Assembly: GCA_041623895.1 (NCBI GenBank)
Contig: JBFJVZ010000076.1
Span: 1-21,259 of the forward strand
Length of the DNA: 21,259 nucleotides
DNA from: JBFJVZ01 sp041623895
Lineage (GTDB): Bacteria > Planctomycetota > Planctomycetia > Pirellulales > Pirellulaceae
Direction: 5' to 3'
The translations under genes were made by a program, and so were the position numbers. The notes beneath the pieces were generated by a model. The model was not told the DNA's origin, made no database searches, and was given only the letters and a program-made list of their open reading frames with translations. Each line of letters begins with the position of its first letter. Position 1 is the stretch's first letter. Shown one piece after another: positions 15,249 to 21,259 of the stretch.

Positions 15249-16994
15249 TTGAGTACAACCGGTAACTCTAACGATCGACCGCGGGGTGGCGTCGAGCGCG
15301 GCCGGCGACGTCGACCCAAGCGGCCTTTGGTTTCTCGCTTGATTGGCATGGAGACCGAGTACTCGACGCTGATCGTGGACGGGGAGTTCTTGGAAGACGA
15401 GGATTTGCCGGCATCTCATTCCATCTATACGGAGATCTGTGAGGCCATTCGCCGTGATCAGCCGGCAGTTGCGGGCGTCTACGATCAAGACCAACTTTTC
15501 TTGGCCAGCGGTGGGGCGGTGACATTTGAGTCGCACCCGTCCATGCACTCGATGCCCGGCGGCCTGATTGAAATTGCCACGCCGGAGGTACGAAGTCCCA
15601 GCGACCTGCTCGCCTGCCAGCGTTCGATCGATGCGCTCGTTGCCGATGCAGCTGCCGACGTTGACTTGGGCGTCGATCTTCGCGTCTTGAAGAACAGCTC
15701 CGATGCACTTGGTCACGTTTACGGTTGCCAGGAAAACTACGAAGCCATTGTGGCCAAGGGACTTTGGCTGGTGGTTTACTGGGTGTTCATAACCATCCTC
15801 TGGTTCATGCAGATTGTCAGCCTGGTGATTTCCTTACCGATTCTGGCTGTCATGCTGTCGTTGGTCTTGATTTATCGATTCGCCAAGGGTGGGTTTTGGA
15901 CATTGACGCAAGACCCCAGCGAAATGTTTGACCTGATTCCTGCCTGGTTGACGACTTGCATGATATGGTTGCTTCGCCTGGTCCATTTGCCGACGGTATT
16001 GGTATTGCGCTTCGTTGCCAAGAACATTGCCTTTCGTGCTCAGCGGCGACACCTCACGGCGATGCTGATTTCACGTGTCGCGTTGTGCGGCAGCGGTGAA
16101 CTGGACCACGAAGGACGGTATCGAATGAGCCCCAAGGGGATGGCGATTGATGTTGTCGCCGACATGGGCGGTTTCCGCGGAGAGCGCCCGATTTTTGTAT
16201 ACGGGCATTGGCTCGGTCAGTTCTGCGCAAAATCGTTCTTGTCGCTTGCCTCGACGCGAAGAATGTATGCACGCAAGCAGCGGTTGCAAATCGGTTTATC
16301 GGATTCCAACTTGTCGGATCTTGCCGAGTACGTGAAGGTTGGCTCGGTGTCTTTGCTGCTGGACATGATCGAAGCAGGTGCTGCGAAGCATCTGCCCGTC
16401 GTTAAACATCCGATCGCCTCTCTGCACCGGCTGGCGCACGACTGGAATCTCGTTACCAGGGTTCCCACGTCGCGCGGAGAGATGTCAGCAATCGAAATTC
16501 AACAAGCGTACCTGAAAGCTGCTGAAGTTTTCGTCGATTCGACTCCGGCCAATTATCGGGGTGAAGCACCCCTGGTGATCAAGCGTTGGGGCGAGTTATT
16601 GGAGTCGGTCAAAGTGTTTCGCAAGAACGCCTCGGCCGTGCGGCCTGCCCTTGGTCGCATTGACTGGTTGACAAAACGATGGATGATCGACCAATTGGGC
16701 GAGCAATCCGACTGGGCCTCGCGCAAGAAAGTTGACCTGCGATACCATGAGCTTTCCAGCGAGGGATATTACCGAAAGTTTCTAGCGGCGATGCCGGAAT
16801 TGCGATTGGTGGACGAGGATCAGATCAATCGGCGGCGGCGATCACCGCCGCCAGGCACGCCGGCGGCGCGGCGTGGTTGGTTGATCCGAGAATTCGCCGG
16901 CTTCGATGAAACGCTTCAAGCAGAATGGACCTACGCCTTGATCGGACGAGGCCGAAAACGCAAACGCGTTCGCTTTGTTGAATCATCCGGCTAG
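15249..16994 (+). CDS. Pup-ligase/Dop family (PafA-like) protein with inserted membrane segment
   Basis: A 581-aa protein; actinobacterial PafA/Dop are about 450-500. Visible family features are LIGMETEYS (residues 31-39, catalytic/Mg-binding Glu), FESHPS (near 93), LKNSSDALGHVYGCQENYE (147-165, nucleotide-binding), LQIGLSDSNLSDLAEYVKVG (346-365), IDWLTKRW (471-478) and a C-terminal Arg-rich end. Hydrophobic helices at about 172-211 and 232-260 interrupt the fold between the QENY motif and the LISRVALCGSGEL strand. The Asp expected before the HP motif appears to be Glu here. The start is TTG 15249: an in-frame TGA at 15240 leaves no upstream codon, and ATG 15348 would cut off the N-terminal strand. 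The family makes or breaks isopeptide bonds of Pup-type tags, but no Pup or proteasome gene is nearby, so the substrate is unknown. Confidence 0.8.
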   Translation: MSTTGNSNDRPRGGVERGRRRRPKRPLVSRLIGMETEYSTLIVDGEFLEDEDLPASHSIYTEICEAIRRDQPAVAGVYDQDQLFLASGGAVTFESHPSMHSMPGGLIEIATPEVRSPSDLLACQRSIDALVADAAADVDLGVDLRVLKNSSDALGHVYGCQENYEAIVAKGLWLVVYWVFITILWFMQIVSLVISLPILAVMLSLVLIYRFAKGGFWTLTQDPSEMFDLIPAWLTTCMIWLLRLVHLPTVLVLRFVAKNIAFRAQRRHLTAMLISRVALCGSGELDHEGRYRMSPKGMAIDVVADMGGFRGERPIFVYGHWLGQFCAKSFLSLASTRRMYARKQRLQIGLSDSNLSDLAEYVKVGSVSLLLDMIEAGAAKHLPVVKHPIASLHRLAHDWNLVTRVPTSRGEMSAIEIQQAYLKAAEVFVDSTPANYRGEAPLVIKRWGELLESVKVFRKNASAVRPALGRIDWLTKRWMIDQLGEQSDWASRKKVDLRYHELSSEGYYRKFLAAMPELRLVDEDQINRRRRSPPPGTPAARRGWLIREFAGFDETLQAEWTYALIGRGRKRKRVRFVESSG

Positions 16995-17003
16995 TGCTAG
17001 GTG

Positions 17004-19820
17004 CTAGCGAAACAAATGAACGCTTAACGCCTGCAGCCACTGCCGGATGTTGGCCGGGGGTGTTGCACCGACTAACTCTTCGCGGAAAGCGTCGTCAACG
17101 ATGTGCTCACCCAGCGCCCTGTAAACCTCAAACTGTTCTTCGTCATAAGCCAAGTCCCCCGTCGACTCGTGCGGAAACTCCGGGTGCCGTTCGCGATAAC
17201 TGCGAATCTGCTTGGCTTCATTACCGCTCATCGAGCTCTTGATGTACAGCAACAAACCTGGCGGGGGATCAACTGGATCTTGCGCGGTTTTGGGGTAGTG
17301 GATTCTGCCAAGCGCGAAATGAAAATCAACTTCCGGGGACGCATCTTTGCCGGTCGGCAGCGGGTCCGCCGATGCACCTGAGGCCGTTTGCGAGCGGACA
17401 TCGGCATGCTTCAAGCGGGAAAGGTCGATTTCGATTTCGATGCCAAAATCGATTTTTGCGTAACGCACCAGTTGCAGTAAGCTACCACAAGTGATGCCCG
17501 GATCGCATTCGCCGTCAATGCACACGATGTAACGGCAACGCCGCCGCAAGAGCTCGTAAATCGCCATGTTTTCAATGTGACCACCGTCGGAAAGATTCAC
17601 ATACGGCGTGGTGTCAGTCAGGTATCCGGTGTATTGCTTTAGCCAGTAATACGGCCCTGGATTGCCATCGCGTAGCCGCTTTCGCCGACCGGGAATCGGT
17701 AGCCAGTAATCCAGCCGCACGTTGAATAGCGCGAACCAGAAATTGAACCGGCTGCTATTGGTACCCATGAATGGTGAGGCGGCCGCGCCCGAGATCGCAA
17801 TAGCCGTGGCCAGATCCACACTGGGATCTGCATCTTGAAAGTCGGTCGTGGGCTGGTAACCGGTAGTCTCACTACCGCAGTAGTTGCTGCTGAAGACAAA
17901 GAAATCGGCGGTACGCCCCCGCAGCGCGTCACTCTTTCCCGCCGGCGCGTTCAAGGCAGCGTTGATCAGGTGATAGGGACCCGTCGAATTGTACTGCCGA
18001 AGCTCCGTCAGTTTCTGAGGTGTGCTCGCTTTGACATGTCCCGAACCGTCCATCTGCAAGTGGTAAGCACGGGCCAGTCTGTCACGATAAAAGGGGTGAA
18101 GCGAACAGGCGTTGATGTTCAGCAGCCAATGTGAAACGACCAAAATAAGCAGCGTGACAAATAGCAGGATGATCACGTAGCCGCGGTGCAGGCTATAGTC
18201 ATCTCCCACAAACAACCAGTGCCTGGCGATCAAGATCGCGATCAAACCGATGAATAACAGTGGGGACAAGGTAAGCCCAAGACCGCTGATGATCTTTTTC
18301 AGTTTGCTGGATTTGCCGGTTTGGCTTGCCAAGCGAGAAAAAATCGGCACCGAAACGGCTGCCAAACCTGCCATAACCCCCTCGCTGGGCAGCGGGAAAT
18401 TGCCCACCAGGTTTTTGATTTGGTGACCGGTCGTCATCGCAATCGGAAACAACAACCAGGCCAGCAAGCCGACGAAAAAAAACAACGCGAAGGCGACGCA
18501 CGTGATTGCCGTGGCGGGAAGATCCGTCAGGCCGTTTTTGCGACGGTATTGCTGTAACCAAAGCAGTATTGCCAAGCCAACCAGTACCACAATGCCAACG
18601 ATGCCGACGAGCTGAAATTGCCAACAGCCACTTGCGTAGATGTCCGAAGCTCGCTCGACTTGGACTTCGTCGGCGACAACCAATTGTGGTTCCGTCGACT
18701 GAATGGCTCGTTGAATTGCACCAGAATTCGTCAGGCAGAAGAGCAGGGTGAAAGCAACGATGGGCGGCAGCACGACAAACAAGCTGCCTAGCCAGCCGGC
18801 GAGCGCCAGCACTGGAATTTGAATCTTCTTCCAGAAGCCGCCGGTAATCAGCACTTTGCTGCTGGCCCGCAGATGACGCATCGGGGCTGATTCTTGTGCC
18901 GCAAAGCGGGCAAAGGGAAGTTCATGCGGACCCAAACCAACCGGCGGCGTGGTGCTGACATTGGTGTTCAAAAAACAACTCAAGAACGAACCGGCGTAAC
19001 CGCCCCCGGAAACGGTAGACAGGTAATCGAAGTTTGGCAGCATCCGGTTATTGGCTAGACCCTGGAGAGCTCCGAGCGCGAAGGTTGCCGATCGCAAGCC
19101 GCCGCCGGAAAGTGCCAGCCCGGTGATGTCATTGGGATTCTGCTGGGAGTCTTGCTGTCCACGACGTCGATTGATTTCGTCTCGTTCCGCTAACTGGATC
19201 GCAGCCGCCGTGGAATCATCCACATTGGGCGAAAACAAAAGTCGCGTGAACTCAAGTTCCTGATGTTGCGGTGGAGTCGGCAACGTCTGGACGGGCGGAG
19301 CTTTGATGGCATCCGCTTGGGACAATGCCTCGAACAGTTGCAGATGGTAAGCAAGCTGATCCTGCAGAGGAATCAGTTCTTCGCGAAACTCGTGGCGTTG
19401 ATCTTCGCTGAGCTTGCCGTCTTGGTCCTCAAATCGCTTGTGCCACTTCGCTGTAAATGGTCGGACGACTTCGTTTAGCAGGGTCCAAACGAGTTGCGTG
19501 AATCGCCGGCAATCAGGCTCGTGCTTACCGCAGATATCGCGTGCGAATCCGAACAGCCGAAAGACGCTCGTCAATGCAGTCTGTTCATCGCCATCCAGGT
19601 AGTGCAGTCGCCGCGTGGTAATCCGACTAAGCAGTTGAATATAGAAATCACTTGCTGCTTTTTGATCGGCGTCTGTCGGCGAGAAGGGCGCACTCAGCCA
19701 GGCGGCACCGAGTGCCTGTTCCAGGAACTGCGCTGAAGTACCGAAAGGCCAGCCTGCAGCGGGCTGATTTCCCGTTGCCGGATCGTGGCCGTGAATCCAC
19801 TGTTGCCAAGAAATTGCCAT
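17004..19820 (-). CDS. membrane-embedded patatin-like phospholipase
   Basis: A 938-aa protein, in order: an N-terminal soluble helical region (about 1-225, including the segment VVRPFTAKWHK); the start of a patatin domain with ALSGGGLRSATFALG (oxyanion loop at about 239-244) and STVSGGGYAG (nucleophile Ser about 271); about five membrane helices (roughly 333-363, 401-423, 438-463, 513-533, 548-568); and the second patatin half with HPFYRDRLARAYHL and the catalytic-Asp motif NLSDGGHIEN (Asp about 745). The catalytic Ser-Asp dyad is intact. The expected activity is hydrolysis of membrane phospholipids. ATG 19820 is chosen because AGGA stands eight nt upstream; an ATG at 19841 puts that site inside the gene. 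It lies just downstream of a SLOG-family gene on the same strand and ends 9 bp from the convergent PafA-like gene. Confidence 0.88.
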   Translation of the reverse strand: MAISWQQWIHGHDPATGNQPAAGWPFGTSAQFLEQALGAAWLSAPFSPTDADQKAASDFYIQLLSRITTRRLHYLDGDEQTALTSVFRLFGFARDICGKHEPDCRRFTQLVWTLLNEVVRPFTAKWHKRFEDQDGKLSEDQRHEFREELIPLQDQLAYHLQLFEALSQADAIKAPPVQTLPTPPQHQELEFTRLLFSPNVDDSTAAAIQLAERDEINRRRGQQDSQQNPNDITGLALSGGGLRSATFALGALQGLANNRMLPNFDYLSTVSGGGYAGSFLSCFLNTNVSTTPPVGLGPHELPFARFAAQESAPMRHLRASSKVLITGGFWKKIQIPVLALAGWLGSLFVVLPPIVAFTLLFCLTNSGAIQRAIQSTEPQLVVADEVQVERASDIYASGCWQFQLVGIVGIVVLVGLAILLWLQQYRRKNGLTDLPATAITCVAFALFFFVGLLAWLLFPIAMTTGHQIKNLVGNFPLPSEGVMAGLAAVSVPIFSRLASQTGKSSKLKKIISGLGLTLSPLLFIGLIAILIARHWLFVGDDYSLHRGYVIILLFVTLLILVVSHWLLNINACSLHPFYRDRLARAYHLQMDGSGHVKASTPQKLTELRQYNSTGPYHLINAALNAPAGKSDALRGRTADFFVFSSNYCGSETTGYQPTTDFQDADPSVDLATAIAISGAAASPFMGTNSSRFNFWFALFNVRLDYWLPIPGRRKRLRDGNPGPYYWLKQYTGYLTDTTPYVNLSDGGHIENMAIYELLRRRCRYIVCIDGECDPGITCGSLLQLVRYAKIDFGIEIEIDLSRLKHADVRSQTASGASADPLPTGKDASPEVDFHFALGRIHYPKTAQDPVDPPPGLLLYIKSSMSGNEAKQIRSYRERHPEFPHESTGDLAYDEEQFEVYRALGEHIVDDAFREELVGATPPANIRQWLQALSVHLFR

Positions 19821-19828
19821 GTTGTGAT

Positions 19829-19832
19829 TCCT
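19829..19832 (-). promoter_or_regulatory. Shine-Dalgarno site deciding the ATG start at 19820
   Basis: On the minus strand AGGA stands eight nt before ATG 19820. The alternative ATG at 19841 has no such site. Confidence 0.6.
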
Positions 19833-20018
19833 GTGTAGCATGTGCCATGTGCACCAATGGCCGTCGAGATTGCCTCACGTTGTTGCCACAGGCTGGCAGC
19901 AATCTTAAGCCGCGCGGACGGCGGATGCGAGCAAAAAAAACGGGGCGGCAGGCGGGAAAGACGATCAACCATTGTCAGTCGCCGGAATCTTTAAAGACCG
20001 ATAGCCTGCCGTGCACTT

Positions 20019-21259
20019 TTACGGCATCGAATTCTTAGCGGAGCTTATTCTCTTAAGTTCTGCTTGCCGTTGCCGTGCTGCGTCGCCGACGAGTTGGAGT
20101 ATCTTGCGAGTACTCGTTTCGTTCAGGGCCGCCCGATAGCACTCCTGACGCACTCCGTAGATCGTTTCTATTGATTCGCCGTGGATCATCTTTCTAAGGT
20201 TTGCTACCAGGTTCTTGCCCCGGTTGAATCGGCACCAAAGTCGCTTTTTATGTTGGTCAGATGTAACTTTGTCTCGTTTCTTGTCGGCACACGCTTCAAG
20301 TGAGAGTTCTTCCGGCCACTCCGCCTTGGGGTCGTTAAGGTATCTGGCAAGCAACCCCGCGCAGCCGCCGAGACTTCCAAAAATCAAAGTGGGCTTCTGA
20401 TAGTGAAGCGAAAAGATTACCTCCTCTAAGATTCCGGCCATCCAACCGGCGGCGCCTTTGACATTGCCGCCCCAAACGATTCTCAAGTCAGTATCACGGG
20501 AGCATTGACGCCGCATTCGGGATAAGGCGTTGCCCAGAAACTTGTACTCAAGCGGACAATTGGCCCTGCGTTCGTTACGCTCATAGCTTTCCCATTTTTT
20601 GTATGAAGATTGCAGCCGTGTGCTCGAAACAGCAGGTGGATTGATGTCTTCAAAGTGACAAACACCTACCAACTCGGCTCTTTTTTTCTCGGGAATGTTC
20701 TTATAGAAAGGCCACGCGGAGTGATTAACAAGTGGCCAAGTATTGGGGTCAAGCACGTTTTCCTTGGTCTTGCGCTTCGACTTACTATCCGAATCCGCAC
20801 CGGGGGCGGATTGATCGGCATACCAACTGAGTGCCGTATCGATGAGCGATTCGGTGAGCTCATTCTTTTTCTTGAAGCCCAAAGTTCCGCCAAACGCAAG
20901 TCGGTGACCCGCGATTAACAGCTTGCGGGCAACCTGCACCATTAACTCGTTGACGTGTTCCTCGCCGACGCCTTCGATAGCGAGTTCATGGTTCTTTCCA
21001 CCTGCGGCAAGAGCAATGAACAATCGTTGGTCATCTTCGGCTTCATCGGAAGAGTCGAGTGATTCCCATACTTGGTCAAAGCTCGCGAGTTCGGCGTCAT
21101 CATCGAAGCTCGAGATCACGGGTTTTAAATCGTCAATTTCCGTCCGACTCAAACCGTAACCGGGGTAAACGATCTTGCGAATCGATTTGTCAGCTTTGGA
21201 GTTCTTTTGGAGTTTTGACTTATGCCGTAGCTTGGAGAGCGTCCAAACATCCGGGACCC
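20019..21259 (-). CDS. SLOG-superfamily protein, 5'-partial (runs off the window)
   Basis: The frame is open from the stop at 20019 to the window edge with no in-frame stop, giving at least 412 residues, so the gene begins outside and an apparent TTG start at 21152 is not the real one. The visible C-terminal part has the SLOG (SMF/DprA-LOG) pattern: RLFIALAAGG, then EEHVNELMVQVARKLLIAG, RLAFGGTLG, a PLVNHSAWPFY segment, NALSRMRRQC, RIVWGGNVKGAAGWMAGILEE and PTLIFGSLGGCAG. Gly-rich loops followed by Glu pairs suit binding of a nucleotide or sugar-nucleotide derivative. In prokaryotic conflict systems SLOG domains are proposed sensors, often with an N-terminal effector or TIR domain; the N-terminus here is not in view. 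A membrane-embedded patatin gene follows after 0.2 kb on the same strand, which may form a two-gene unit. Confidence 0.65.
   Translation of the reverse strand, partial: VPDVWTLSKLRHKSKLQKNSKADKSIRKIVYPGYGLSRTEIDDLKPVISSFDDDAELASFDQVWESLDSSDEAEDDQRLFIALAAGGKNHELAIEGVGEEHVNELMVQVARKLLIAGHRLAFGGTLGFKKKNELTESLIDTALSWYADQSAPGADSDSKSKRKTKENVLDPNTWPLVNHSAWPFYKNIPEKKRAELVGVCHFEDINPPAVSSTRLQSSYKKWESYERNERRANCPLEYKFLGNALSRMRRQCSRDTDLRIVWGGNVKGAAGWMAGILEEVIFSLHYQKPTLIFGSLGGCAGLLARYLNDPKAEWPEELSLEACADKKRDKVTSDQHKKRLWCRFNRGKNLVANLRKMIHGESIETIYGVRQECYRAALNETSTRKILQLVGDAARQRQAELKRISSAKNSMP

Noticed and set aside
15220..15252. ten-codon ORF whose TGA overlaps the TTG start of the PafA-like gene
   Set aside because: It could be a leader peptide, but it has no ribosome-binding site and is too short to be separated from chance.
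19842..20018. possible terminator with an eight-T run between the SLOG and patatin genes (minus strand)
   Set aside because: The T-run is there, but no stable hairpin directly precedes it, so it is not listed as a terminator.
21150..21152. TTG as the start of the SLOG gene
   Set aside because: The frame upstream remains open to the window edge with no stop and no clear ribosome-binding site at the TTG, so the gene is treated as partial.
1..21259. CRISPR arrays, tRNA or rRNA genes, transposases
   Set aside because: I saw no regularly spaced repeats, no cloverleaf or rRNA-like sequence, and no transposase motifs.

Overview
The window looks like part of a planctomycete chromosome, probably a Pirellulales-type relative of Rhodopirellula or Blastopirellula. 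I infer this from a Pup-ligase/Dop-family (PafA-like) protein, a zinc-ribbon-plus-one-helix hypothetical protein, an AsmA-like giant, frequent GTG/TTG starts with weak Shine-Dalgarno sites, and small palindromic intergenic repeats. No rRNA, tRNA, CRISPR array, transposase or prophage gene was seen.

Layout. Positions 1-400 hold no convincing gene, only a cluster of degenerate inverted repeats. A doubtful small ORF follows at 402-713. From 8170 down to 780, all on the minus strand, lies an envelope/glycolipid block: a flippase-like membrane protein (LPG-synthase TM family), a polyprenyl-phosphate-type GT2 glycosyltransferase, a GT-C-like membrane protein that overlaps the GT2 gene by 8 nt, and an AsmA-like protein of about 1,080 residues. 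The order suggests synthesis, flipping and transport of a lipid-linked glycan or envelope lipid.

Divergent from it on the plus strand are an AI-2E/PerM-family permease and, one nucleotide after its stop, an M32 (Taq-type) metallocarboxypeptidase. Next come two planctomycete-style hypothetical genes, probably an operon: a zinc-ribbon/acidic/one-TM protein and a 356-aa protein whose last residues are encoded inside a palindromic repeat. A second palindrome and a small lipoprotein gene on the minus strand follow. A PafA/Dop-like protein with an inserted membrane region is then transcribed divergently from the lipoprotein, and a perfect 16-bp tandem duplication lies between them.

The last 4.2 kb (minus strand) holds the strongest candidate for an undescribed system: a SLOG-superfamily (nucleotide/sugar-binding) protein, 5'-truncated by the window edge, followed after 0.2 kb by a membrane-embedded patatin-like phospholipase. 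A possible nucleotide-sensing domain next to a lipid-degrading effector recalls bacterial conflict and abortive-infection systems such as CBASS-type phospholipases. Here that role is inference from domain content and gene order only.
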